The notes beneath the pieces were generated by a model. It searched no databases. It had not been told where the DNA came from and saw nothing but the letters and a program-made list of their open reading frames with translations. The translations under genes and the position numbers were made by a program. Of a stretch of DNA of 13,094 bases, positions 1 through 7,558 are shown in pieces. The stretch's first letter is position 1. Every line of letters begins with the position of its first letter. This stretch comes from an uncultured Rhodospirillaceae bacterium (lineage in GTDB: Bacteria; Pseudomonadota; Alphaproteobacteria; Thalassobaculales; Thalassobaculaceae), in the NCBI GenBank assembly GCA_937891725.1, contig CALAHL010000700.1, positions 1-13,094 on the forward strand, read 5' to 3'.

Positions 1-430
1 TCGACGCGCTGACCAATGGCCTCTCCCAGCGCATCCGAGACCAGGATGATCAACTGGTCTCCGCTCCGCAACCGTCCCGGACCATCCGCCATCAGCAATC
101 CCGTGTCGGTGAGGCTCTCGGCGTCCAGCCCGAAGCGACGGAACTGAATTTTGGCATAATCCGCCATCGCACTCGACGGTCAGATCCCGAACAAGAAGAC
201 CCGATTGGCAGCGAGGATCGCATGGACGGTGGCGCCGAACGCCTCGGGGGTGACCTCCCGCTCCAAGGACTCAAGCGCCTCCCGGTGCAGCACCATGGTC
301 GACGCCAGCACACCGCCGGCATCAGCTGACCGACTTTCATCCTCGTCCAGCCGAACAAGTGTCCGCGCGACGCGATGCGATTCTGGTCGAAGCCACGGTG
401 CGGGAAACCAGATCCAGACGACCGCATAGG
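1..430 (-). pseudogene. Decayed MurR/RpiR-family transcriptional regulator (SIS domain remnant)
   Basis: Read on the minus strand, about 304-180 encodes a linker and the start of a SIS (sugar isomerase) domain, HREALESLEREVTPEAF then ANRVFLFGI. An in-frame TGA (180-182) follows, and the same frame resumes as PSSAMADYAKIQFRRFGLDA and continues open to the window edge. In RpiR regulators this loop normally reads G-I-G-x-S, so the TGA sits where a glycine codon (GGA) is expected. Further on, LRSGDQLIIL runs straight into VSDALGEAIGQRVD. About 25-30 residues that usually separate these blocks in the family (the AYGR...VP stretch) appear to be missing. Upstream, a possible end of the HTH domain (GFDQNRIA, near 375-400) lies in another frame, suggesting a frameshift, and no complete N-terminal HTH is present before the pyrB promoter. 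The family assignment comes from recalled family patterns, not a search. The upstream boundary is approximate and the 3' end lies beyond the window. Confidence 0.6.
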
Positions 431-460
431 TAGGGCTTTTGCCGAGTCCCGAGCGGTCGC

Positions 461-489
461 TTGCTCCCACCCGATCACGCGCATATAAC
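461..489 (+). promoter_or_regulatory. Candidate sigma-70 promoter of pyrB
   Basis: TTGCTC (461-466) and TATAAC (484-489) are separated by 17 nt, which fits a housekeeping -35/-10 pair. Transcription would begin near 495-499, and the pyrB ATG is at 499. That implies a leaderless or nearly leaderless mRNA and agrees with the absence of a Shine-Dalgarno sequence before this ATG. This is a pattern match only. Confidence 0.5.
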
Positions 490-498
490 GGCGCTTTA

Positions 499-1515
499 AT
501 GACCGCGATTGACACACAGCACAGGTCCTCGGGCTCCGAAGACCCCCCCCGATATCCCCACCGCCATCTGCTGGGGATTGAAGGGCTCACCCGTTCCGAC
601 ATCGACAACCTGCTGGACAGATCCGATGGATATGTCGAGCAGAACCGGCGCGCCGACAAGAAGAACGCCTTCTTGCGCGGTCGGACCCTGATCAATCTGT
701 TCTTCGAGAATTCGACACGCACGCGCACCAGCTTCGAGCTGGCCGGCAAGCGCTTGGGCGGCGACGTGATCAACATGTCGGTCGGCACGTCCTCGATCAA
801 AAAGGGCGAGTCCCTGATCGACACCGCCATGACACTGAACGCCATGCATCCGGACGCTCTGGTGGTCCGGCACGGTGAGAGCGGCGCCGTCCATCTGCTG
901 GCGCAGAAGGTCAATTGCGCGGTGGTCAACGGCGGCGACGGCAGCCACGAACATCCGACCCAGGCACTGCTGGATGCGCTGACGATCCGACGCCGGCTGG
1001 GGCATCTGGAAGGGCTTGAGGTTGCGATCTGCGGGGATGTCACGCACAGCCGGGTCGCGCGATCGAACATCCATCTCCTGTCGATCATGGGTGCCCGGGT
1101 CCGGGTGGTGGCCCCGCCTACCCTGCTGCCGTCGGGGATCGAGCGGATGGGCGTCGAAGTCCATCACGACATGCGAACCGGCCTGAAGGGCTGCGACATC
1201 GTGATGATGCTTCGCCTGCAGACCGAGCGGATGCGGGGAAGCTTCGTGCCGTCGGTCCGGGAGTATTTTCGGTACTACGGCCTGGATGAAACCAAGCTGC
1301 GGCTGGCCAAACCAGATGCGCTGATCATGCATCCGGGACCGATGAACCGGGGTGTGGAGATCGACAGCGTGGTGGCCGACGATATTGACCGATCCCTGAT
1401 TCGCGAACAGGTGGAGATGGGCGTGGCCGTCCGGATGGCAGTCCTGGAGGCGCTGGTCGAGAATCAGACCGAGCCCTGGGCGAAGAACGACCCCTACGCC
1501 GCCGGTGCGGCGTGA
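499..1515 (+). CDS. pyrB: Aspartate carbamoyltransferase catalytic subunit
   Basis: PyrB condenses carbamoyl phosphate with aspartate to N-carbamoylaspartate, the committed step of cytosolic de novo pyrimidine synthesis. The 338-residue product has the usual family length. Visible motifs are the carbamoyl-phosphate loop STRTRTSFE (72-80), HPTQALLDA (152-160), the aspartate-binding loop MLRLQTERM (237-245) and HPGPMNRGVEI (278-288). Both the N-terminal carbamoyl-phosphate and C-terminal aspartate domains appear intact. I chose ATG 499 because it gives the normal N-terminus and lies just after a promoter-like sequence; a TTG at 439 would extend the protein upstream through that promoter. There is no clear ribosome binding site before 499. 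The pyrC-like gene begins 11 nt downstream. No PyrI regulatory-subunit gene is seen here, consistent with an ATCase that assembles with a dihydroorotase-like partner. Confidence 0.96.
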   Translation: MTAIDTQHRSSGSEDPPRYPHRHLLGIEGLTRSDIDNLLDRSDGYVEQNRRADKKNAFLRGRTLINLFFENSTRTRTSFELAGKRLGGDVINMSVGTSSIKKGESLIDTAMTLNAMHPDALVVRHGESGAVHLLAQKVNCAVVNGGDGSHEHPTQALLDALTIRRRLGHLEGLEVAICGDVTHSRVARSNIHLLSIMGARVRVVAPPTLLPSGIERMGVEVHHDMRTGLKGCDIVMMLRLQTERMRGSFVPSVREYFRYYGLDETKLRLAKPDALIMHPGPMNRGVEIDSVVADDIDRSLIREQVEMGVAVRMAVLEALVENQTEPWAKNDPYAAGAA

Positions 1516-1519
1516 AGGA
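1514..1519 (+). promoter_or_regulatory. Shine-Dalgarno site that fixes the pyrC-like start
   Basis: GAAGGA overlaps the pyrB stop codon and lies 7 nt before ATG 1527. It makes ATG 1527 a better start than GTG 1512, which overlaps the pyrB TGA and has no such site. Confidence 0.7.
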
Positions 1520-1526
1520 CCTCAGC

Positions 1527-2891
1527 ATGCGACCCGTCCTCTACAAGAATGCCCGCCTGCTGGACCCGACATCCGGGCTCGATGAGCGGGGTGCTGTGCT
1601 GACTCAAGGTCAGCGGATCCTCGATTCCGGCCCGAAACTGTTCATCGACACAACGACGGCCGATGTGGACGTGGTGGATTGCGGCGGACGCTGCCTCGCG
1701 CCCGGTCTGGTCGACATGCGCGTCCAGGTGCGCGAGCCGGGCGAAGAGCATATGGAGACCCTCACCTCGGTGCAGCAGGCCGCCGCCGCCGGCGGTGTGA
1801 CCACCATCGCCACCCTGCCGAACACCAATCCGATTATCGATGATGCGTCCCTGCTTGAGTTCGTCGAACGGCGGGCGATCGAGGTCGGTCTGGTCAATCT
1901 GCATCCCTACGCGGCGGCCACCAAGGGCCTGCGCGGGGAGCAGATGACGGAAATGGGGTTGCTGGCGGAATCGGGCGCTGTCGGCTTCACCGACGGCGAG
2001 AAGGCCATCGTCGACAGTCTGGTGATGCGCCGGATCCTGTCCTATTCCTCACGCCTCGGCAAACCGATCATTCAGCATCCCGAAGACCCCACCCTGGCCC
2101 GCGAGGGCTGTGCCAACGAAGGTGAGATCGCCACCCGGCTGGGCCTGTCCGGCATCCCCTCCTGCGCCGAAGTCATGATGATCGAGCGGGACCTGCGGCT
2201 GGTTCGTCTGACGGGCGGTCGCTATCACGCGGCCCATGTCTCGACGGCCGAGGCGATCCAGGCAATCGCCAAGGCAAAATCCGACGGCTTGAAGGTCACC
2301 TGCGATACAGCCCCGCACTATTTCGCGCTGGATGAGCAGGCAATTCTCGACTACCGCACCTTTGCGCGTGTCTCCCCACCGCTGCGCAGCGATGCGGATC
2401 GTCGCGCCGTCATCAGAGGGCTGGCGGACGGCACGATTGACGCGATCGCCTCCGACCATGCGCCGCAAGATCAGGACAGCAAACGGGTTCCGTTCGCCCA
2501 GGCGATGCCGGGGGTCACCGGCCTGGAATGTCTGCTGCAGATCAGCCTGGAACTGGCGCACCGGGAGGAGATGCCGCTTCTTGATGTGATCTCACGGCTG
2601 ACCCACCGACCGGCGGAAATCCTGGGACTCGACTACGGTCGGATCGCCAAGGGGTGTTGGGCCGATATGGTGATTTTCGATCTCGACATCGGAACCAAGA
2701 TCGATGCCGCCAAATGGCACACGAAATCCAAAAACAGTGCATTTGACGGACGTCCGGTCCAAGGACGGGTCTGGCGGACGATCCACAAGGGCCAAATGGT
2801 CTATAATGCAGATGCCGAGTCCCGAGAGGACATGTTCGGTGCCCGCTTTGCGGCCGTGACCGCCGCAAGCCTTGAAGCCCACGCGCTCTAG
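1527..2891 (+). CDS. pyrC: Dihydroorotase-like protein, probably non-catalytic (PyrC'/PyrX type)
   Basis: This 454-residue amidohydrolase-fold protein is related to class I dihydroorotase, which interconverts carbamoylaspartate and dihydroorotate after PyrB. The fold and length fit: APGLVDM (58-64), PNTNPIID (98-105), QHPED (183-187), AHVSTAEA (236-243), VSPPLRS (282-288) and SDHAP (309-313). Key catalytic positions differ. The zinc-binding HxH after the first strand (normally D-x-H-V-H-x-R-E-P-G) reads D-M-R-V-Q-V-R-E-P-G, giving Arg65 and Gln67, and the His usually following DHAP is Gln314. His184, His237 and Asp310 remain. In Pseudomonas a PyrC' lacking zinc ligands is encoded beside pyrB and is needed for assembly of the ATCase holoenzyme. 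By analogy this is probably a structural partner of PyrB, with an active dihydroorotase elsewhere in the genome; that role is inference. The gene follows pyrB by 11 nt with a good GAAGGA site and is almost certainly co-transcribed with it. Confidence 0.9.
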   Translation: MRPVLYKNARLLDPTSGLDERGAVLTQGQRILDSGPKLFIDTTTADVDVVDCGGRCLAPGLVDMRVQVREPGEEHMETLTSVQQAAAAGGVTTIATLPNTNPIIDDASLLEFVERRAIEVGLVNLHPYAAATKGLRGEQMTEMGLLAESGAVGFTDGEKAIVDSLVMRRILSYSSRLGKPIIQHPEDPTLAREGCANEGEIATRLGLSGIPSCAEVMMIERDLRLVRLTGGRYHAAHVSTAEAIQAIAKAKSDGLKVTCDTAPHYFALDEQAILDYRTFARVSPPLRSDADRRAVIRGLADGTIDAIASDHAPQDQDSKRVPFAQAMPGVTGLECLLQISLELAHREEMPLLDVISRLTHRPAEILGLDYGRIAKGCWADMVIFDLDIGTKIDAAKWHTKSKNSAFDGRPVQGRVWRTIHKGQMVYNADAESREDMFGARFAAVTAASLEAHAL

Positions 2892-2930
2892 GCGGTATGA
2901 CGCGGGCGGACTTGATCAGGATGTGACCAG

Positions 2931-3557
2931 ATGCCCGATCCGTTGGGAACATTTGCCTATACGTGGCCGCTCTATGCCGCCTTTGCGCTCGCCTATCTGA
3001 TCGGCTCGATCCCGTTCGGACTGGTTCTTACCCGCCTCGCCCATACCGGCGACATCCGGCTGATCGGTTCCGGCAGCATCGGGGCCACCAATGTCCTGCG
3101 GACCGGACGCAAGGGCCTTGCCGCCGCCACCGTCCTGCTGGATGGCGGAAAAGGTGCGCTCGCCGTCGCGATCGCCTGGCAGTTCGGCCCCGATATGGCC
3201 GTGCTGGCGGCGGCCGGCGCCGTGCTGGGGCATTGCTTTCCGGTCTGGCTGCGGTTCAAGGGTGGCAAGGGTGTAGCGACAGCGCTCGGTGTCTGGTTGG
3301 CGCTGGCACCGGCGGTCGGCGCGCTCGCCTGTCTGGGCTGGCTTCTGGTCGCGGTGGCGACGCGCTACTCCTCGCTTTCCGCCCTCCTCACCCTAGCGGT
3401 AGCTCCGGTTTCGGCCTGGTATCTTGAAGGCCCGCAAATTGCCGAGGTCGGCGCCGCAATCGCGGTCCTGGTCTGGATACGCCACCACCAGAACATCCGA
3501 CGCCTGCTGAAGGGCAAGGAGAACCGGATCGAGTTCGGCAGCAAGAAAAGCACCTGA
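2931..3557 (+). CDS. plsY: Glycerol-3-phosphate acyltransferase PlsY
   Basis: PlsY is an inner-membrane enzyme that transfers an acyl group from acyl-phosphate (made by PlsX) to position 1 of glycerol-3-phosphate, giving lysophosphatidate for phospholipid synthesis. The 208-residue protein shows the three family motifs: SGSIGATNVLR (47-57), GHCFPVWLRFKGGKGVAT (100-117), and the C-terminal HHQNIRRLLKGKENRI (185-200). Hydrophobic stretches near residues 13-35, 63-85, 88-105, 113-142, 148-165 and 169-184 fit a multi-pass membrane protein. ATG 2931 is preceded by CAGGA at 2917-2921, about 9 nt upstream. The gene follows pyrC by 39 nt on the same strand and could be read from the pyr transcript. 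Nothing appears missing. Confidence 0.96.
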   Translation: MPDPLGTFAYTWPLYAAFALAYLIGSIPFGLVLTRLAHTGDIRLIGSGSIGATNVLRTGRKGLAAATVLLDGGKGALAVAIAWQFGPDMAVLAAAGAVLGHCFPVWLRFKGGKGVATALGVWLALAPAVGALACLGWLLVAVATRYSSLSALLTLAVAPVSAWYLEGPQIAEVGAAIAVLVWIRHHQNIRRLLKGKENRIEFGSKKST

Positions 3558-3603
3558 ACGCAGTTCGGCCGCCTGTCCGATTTCCCTCCTCCATCTTCCA
3601 TAA

Positions 3604-3625
3604 CTCCGGAGAACCCCTTCCGGAG
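3604..3625 (+). promoter_or_regulatory. Inverted repeat covering the dprA ribosome binding site
   Basis: CTCCGGA (3604-3610) and TCCGGAG (3619-3625) form a perfect 7-bp stem with an 8-nt loop. The right arm contains the GGAG Shine-Dalgarno located 6 nt before the dprA ATG (3632). No U-run follows, so it is not a typical terminator. If it folds in the mRNA it would limit ribosome access. Confidence 0.45.
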
Positions 3626-3631
3626 CGCATC

Positions 3632-4792
3632 ATGCATCTGTTCGACGACCCCACATCCCCGCAGCCCGCGCAGATGTCCGAAGGTGAGCGCATTGCCCGG
3701 CTGCGCCTGATCCGAACCGAGAATATCGGGCCGGTCACGTTCCGAGATCTGGTTCAGCGGTTCGGCACGGCTCAGGCCGCGATTGACGCCCTGCCCGATC
3801 TGGCGCGCCGGGGCGGGCGGCGACGACCGCTCAAAGTTCCGTCCGCATTGGAGGCCGAACGGGAGATCGCGTGGAACCATCGCATCGGTGCGCAAATCCT
3901 GGCGATCGGTGAGCCGGACTATCCCCTCCCTCTGGCTGCGATCGAGGACGCGCCGCCGGTGATTTCAGTCCTCGGCGATCCGCGTCTGTTGAGCACACGC
4001 AGCCTCGCGATCGTCGGTGCCCGCAATGCGTCGATGAACGGACGCCGGTTTTCCGAAATGCTGGCGCGGGAGATCGGGTCCTACGGCTACACGGTGATCT
4101 CCGGTCTTGCGCGGGGCATTGACGGGGCCGCCCATGCCGGATCGCTCGAGACCGGATCCATCGCCGTGGTGGCCGGAGGAATCGACGTGATCTATCCGCC
4201 GGAGCATGACGCGCTCTACCGCGAAATCGCCGATCGCGGTGCTGTGGTGGCGGAGCCGGCAATCGGCACCACCCCGCAGGCCCACCATTTTCCGTCTCGA
4301 AACCGCATCATCTCCGGCCTGTCTCTCGGCGTCCTGGTGGTCGAAGCCGCGAAACGGTCCGGCTCCCTGATCACCGCACGCCGCGCCTTGGACCAGGGAC
4401 GCGAGGTCTTTGCCATTCCGGGCTCCCCGCTCGACAAACGGTCGGACGGCACAAACCGACTGATTCAGGAAGGGGCTGCCCATCTGGTTCAGGGAGCCGA
4501 CGACGTGATCCGAATCCTCAATGGTCTTTCCACACCCCAGCTGGAAGAGCCGTCCGCGCGGGAATTCGAGCCCCCGCCACCGCTCCAACCTGACCCTCAA
4601 GCCCTTGAAAAAGAACGCACAGTCATACTCGAAGCCATCGGAGCGGACCCGGTTGCGGTTGACGAACTGATCCGCGGGTGCCAATTGTCCTCTCCAATCG
4701 TCGCAACCGTTCTGCTGGAAGCGGAGCTCGCCGGGGTTATAGATCGCCATCCCGGCAACCGCGTGTCACGACGGCTGGAGATATCGGAGTGA
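3632..4792 (+). CDS. dprA: DNA-processing protein DprA
   Basis: DprA (Smf) binds single-stranded DNA in the cytoplasm and loads RecA during natural transformation; it is widespread even in bacteria not known to be competent. The 386-residue product has an N-terminal helical region with a helix-hairpin-helix-like segment (about 20-65). The extended Rossmann fold follows, with VGARNAS (128-134), SGLARGIDGAAH (157-168), PPEHDALYREI (189-199), FPSRNRIISGLS (220-231) and SGSLITA (243-249). A proline-rich linker (about 300-323) leads to a C-terminal winged-helix DprA_WH domain (about 327-382). ATG 3632 is supported by GGAG at 3622-3625. The 74-nt gap from plsY contains an inverted repeat over this ribosome binding site. 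The topA gene begins 73 nt downstream. No frameshift or missing motif is visible. No other competence gene lies in the window. Confidence 0.96.
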   Translation: MHLFDDPTSPQPAQMSEGERIARLRLIRTENIGPVTFRDLVQRFGTAQAAIDALPDLARRGGRRRPLKVPSALEAEREIAWNHRIGAQILAIGEPDYPLPLAAIEDAPPVISVLGDPRLLSTRSLAIVGARNASMNGRRFSEMLAREIGSYGYTVISGLARGIDGAAHAGSLETGSIAVVAGGIDVIYPPEHDALYREIADRGAVVAEPAIGTTPQAHHFPSRNRIISGLSLGVLVVEAAKRSGSLITARRALDQGREVFAIPGSPLDKRSDGTNRLIQEGAAHLVQGADDVIRILNGLSTPQLEEPSAREFEPPPPLQPDPQALEKERTVILEAIGADPVAVDELIRGCQLSSPIVATVLLEAELAGVIDRHPGNRVSRRLEISE

Positions 4793-4804
4793 TCCAATTT
4801 GGAT
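4792..4804. repeat. 13-bp palindrome between dprA and topA
   Basis: ATCCAA-T-TTGGAT is a perfect 6-bp inverted repeat around one central base. It starts on the last base of the dprA stop codon and lies 61 nt before the topA ATG. It could be an operator for topA or chance; no good -35/-10 pair is visible beside it. Confidence 0.3.
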
Positions 4805-4865
4805 TGCAGTCCAGCCGCGTTTTTCGAGCCAGGACGCAAGCGGCGCCACACAGTGGGCGGATTTT

Positions 4866-7553
4866 ATGTCAACAGTCGTCATCGTTGAATCCCCGGCAAA
4901 AGCTAAAACGATCAATAAATATCTCGGCAGCGAGTATCACGTGCTGGCGAGTTACGGCCATATTCGGGACCTGCCCCCAAAAGATGGGTCGGTGGATCCG
5001 GAAGCCGATTTCGCCATGTTGTGGCAGAGCGATCCGCGCTCCGAGAAACAGATCAAGGCCATTTCCGATGCCATGAAGGGCGCGGATCATCTGATCCTCG
5101 CGACCGATCCGGATCGCGAAGGCGAGGCGATCAGTTGGCATGTGCGGAACGTGCTGGAGGAGCGCAAGGTCCTCAAGGGAGTCGACGTCAAGCGCGTCGC
5201 GTTCAATGAAATCACCAAGTCGGCGATCCTGGAGGCCATGTCCAAGCCACGTGAGCTGGACCAGGATCTGATCGACGCCTATCTGGCGCGGCGTGCGTTG
5301 GACTATCTGGTCGGATTCAATCTGTCTCCGGTGCTCTGGCGCAAGCTGCCCGGTGCCCGGTCGGCCGGACGGGTGCAGTCGGTCGCCCTGCGTCTGATCT
5401 GCGAGCGGGAAGCCGAGATCGAACGGTTCAATCCGCAGGAATACTGGTCGGTCGAGGCCAGTTTCCGCACAGAGGATCGGAAGTCCTTCACCGCCCGCCT
5501 GACCCATCTGGACGGCAAGAAGCTGGACCGGCTGGACATCACCAGCGAGGCCGAGGCGAAAGCCGCCGTCGTCGCGATTGAGGCCGGCGATTTCACCATC
5601 GGGTCGGTCGAGAAGAAACGGGTCCGGCGCAACCCGCAGCCCCCGTTCACCACCTCGACCCTGCAGCAGGAGGCCTCGCGCAAAATCGGCTTCGGCGCGT
5701 CCCGGACCATGCAGCTGGCCCAACGGCTCTATGAAGGAGCGGAGATCGGCGGCGAAACCGTCGGCCTGATCACCTATATGCGGACCGATGGCGTTCAGCT
5801 GTCAGGTGAGGCGATCGGTGCGATCCGCAAGCGGATTGGCAGCGAGTTCGGCGACCGGTACCTGCCGAACACCGCACGGGTCTACACCGCCAAGGCGAAG
5901 AACGCCCAGGAAGCCCATGAGGCGATCCGGCCGACCGACATTTCCCGCACTCCCGATCAGCTCAAGGGTCGGATTGATCCCGACCAGTGGAAGCTGTACG
6001 CGCTGATCTGGAAGCGCACCGTGGCAAGCCAGATGGCCAGCGCCGAGCTGGATCAGACCGCGATCGACGTGGTCGACGGCAAGGGCCGCGCGGTCCTGCG
6101 GGCGACCGGCTCCGTGGTGGCGTTCGACGGGTTCCTGAAGCTGTATCAGGAGGATCGGGACGAGCCTGCGAGCGACGATGAGTCCGAAAAGATCCTGCCG
6201 CCGGTCAACGAGGGCGAGGCTGCGGCCCGTCAGGACGTGACCCCGGAACAGCATTTCACCCAACCTCCGCCCCGGTATTCCGAGGCGAGCCTGGTGAAAA
6301 AGCTGGAAGAGTTGGGCATCGGTCGCCCATCGACCTATGCCAGCATTCTGCAGGTGCTGCAGGACCGGGAATACGTCCGGATCGATAAGAAGCGCTTCAT
6401 GCCGGAGGATCGGGGCCGTTTGGTTACCACGTTCCTGTCGAGCTTCTTCGTTCGCTATGTCGAGTACAATTTCACCGCCGATCTGGAGGGCCGTCTCGAC
6501 CAGATCTCAGACGGCAAGCTCGAATGGCGTCAGGTGCTGCGGGATTTCTGGGAGGACTTCAAGAAATCCATCGACGGCACCAAGGATCTGTCGATCACCA
6601 ATGTGATCGACGCCCTGGACGCGGAACTCGCGTCTCACTTCTTCAAGGCCGGCCCGGACGGCCAACCGATCCGGACCTGCCCCGGCTGTGGTGACGGACG
6701 GCTCTCCCTGCGGTTGGGTAAGTTCGGCGCCTTCATCGGCTGCTCGAACTATCCCGAGTGCAAGTTTACCCGTCAGCTTGAAGAAGCGGCCGGCGGCAAG
6801 ACTTCCGGTGAGGAAGAAGGTGGTCTCGCCCTCCCGAAGACCCTCGGCAAGGACCCTGAAACCGGCGACGAGGTCAGCCTGCGCAAGGGTCCCTATGGGA
6901 TCTACGTGCAGCTGGGCGAGCCGGTCGAGAAGACCAAGCCGAAGCGCGCGTCGCTGACCAAGCAGATGAGCCCGGCCGACGTCGACCTTGAGTTGGCGCT
7001 GAAGCTGCTGTCGCTGCCACGCCCGATTGGGGATCATCCCGAGACCGGCGCGAAGATCGAAGCCGGAATCGGACGCTACGGGCCGTACCTTAAACTCGGC
7101 CCCACCTATGTGAGCTTGCCGCCGGACGACACCGTTCTGACGATCGGTCTCAACCACGCGGTCCAGATCCTTGCGGAAAAGGGTGCAAAGAAGAAGGCCG
7201 GCAAGGAGCTCGGCACGCACCCCGAGGACGGCAAGCCCGTCACCGTGCAGGCCGGTCGCTTCGGGCCTTATGCCCAACACGGCGGGCTGCGCGCGACACT
7301 GCCCAAGGGCGAGGAGATGGACGATCTGACGCTGGAGCGGGCGATCGAAATCCTGGCGGCGAAGGCGGCCAAGGGCGGCGGCAAGCCGGTCAAGGGTGCG
7401 AAGAAGGCCGCGACCAAACCCGCCGCCAAGAAGGCAGCCGCCAAGGCGACAACCGCGAAGAAAGCACCTGCCAAGAAGCCGGCGAAGAAGCCTGCAGCGA
7501 AAAAGCCGTCTGCGAAATCGTCGAGCGCAAAAACGTCGGATGCGGCCGACTGA
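4866..7553 (+). CDS. topA: DNA topoisomerase I
   Basis: TopA is a type IA topoisomerase that relaxes negative supercoils by nicking one strand through a 5'-phosphotyrosine. The 895-residue protein opens with a Toprim domain, VIVESPAKAKTI (5-16), with the metal site DPDREGEA (81-88). It continues with SAGRVQSVALRLI (166-178) and the active-site loop ITYMRTDG (302-309), in which Tyr304 is the expected nucleophile. One C-terminal zinc ribbon has Cys605, Cys608, Cys626 and Cys632. Three Topo_C_Rpt modules follow, beginning near 663, 723 and 785, each with a (D/H)PE(T/D)G opening and a GP-Y core. Residues 832-895 form a low-complexity Lys/Ala/Pro tail resembling histone H1 C-termini, which probably binds DNA non-specifically. 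This mix of one zinc ribbon, several short repeats and a basic tail is known from alphaproteobacterial and actinobacterial enzymes and differs from E. coli TopA. The ATG at 4866 gives the canonical N-terminus; its ribosome binding site is weak. rnr follows almost without a gap. Confidence 0.97.
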   Translation: MSTVVIVESPAKAKTINKYLGSEYHVLASYGHIRDLPPKDGSVDPEADFAMLWQSDPRSEKQIKAISDAMKGADHLILATDPDREGEAISWHVRNVLEERKVLKGVDVKRVAFNEITKSAILEAMSKPRELDQDLIDAYLARRALDYLVGFNLSPVLWRKLPGARSAGRVQSVALRLICEREAEIERFNPQEYWSVEASFRTEDRKSFTARLTHLDGKKLDRLDITSEAEAKAAVVAIEAGDFTIGSVEKKRVRRNPQPPFTTSTLQQEASRKIGFGASRTMQLAQRLYEGAEIGGETVGLITYMRTDGVQLSGEAIGAIRKRIGSEFGDRYLPNTARVYTAKAKNAQEAHEAIRPTDISRTPDQLKGRIDPDQWKLYALIWKRTVASQMASAELDQTAIDVVDGKGRAVLRATGSVVAFDGFLKLYQEDRDEPASDDESEKILPPVNEGEAAARQDVTPEQHFTQPPPRYSEASLVKKLEELGIGRPSTYASILQVLQDREYVRIDKKRFMPEDRGRLVTTFLSSFFVRYVEYNFTADLEGRLDQISDGKLEWRQVLRDFWEDFKKSIDGTKDLSITNVIDALDAELASHFFKAGPDGQPIRTCPGCGDGRLSLRLGKFGAFIGCSNYPECKFTRQLEEAAGGKTSGEEEGGLALPKTLGKDPETGDEVSLRKGPYGIYVQLGEPVEKTKPKRASLTKQMSPADVDLELALKLLSLPRPIGDHPETGAKIEAGIGRYGPYLKLGPTYVSLPPDDTVLTIGLNHAVQILAEKGAKKKAGKELGTHPEDGKPVTVQAGRFGPYAQHGGLRATLPKGEEMDDLTLERAIEILAAKAAKGGGKPVKGAKKAATKPAAKKAAAKATTAKKAPAKKPAKKPAAKKPSAKSSSAKTSDAAD

Positions 7554-7558
7554 CCTTG

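Noticed and set aside
180..182. The in-frame TGA in the RpiR remnant as a recoded (selenocysteine or tryptophan) codon
   Set aside because: Selenocysteine is not expected at this glycine position, TGA ends several other genes here, and other lesions in the same remnant point to decay.
439..498. Upstream TTG start for pyrB at 439
   Set aside because: It would add 20 residues unlike PyrB N-termini and would read through the best promoter candidate.
180..1088. A 302-codon minus-strand open frame running across pyrB
   Set aside because: Only its last part (below about 430) resembles a protein family, the RpiR remnant. The rest is the antisense shadow of pyrB.
3604..3625. The dprA upstream hairpin as a terminator of plsY
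   Set aside because: There is no U-run after the stem, and it overlaps the dprA ribosome binding site.
7396..7550. The repetitive Lys/Ala codons at the 3' end of topA as a tandem DNA repeat or CRISPR-like array
   Set aside because: There is no constant repeat unit or spacer pattern; it is low-complexity coding sequence in the topA frame.
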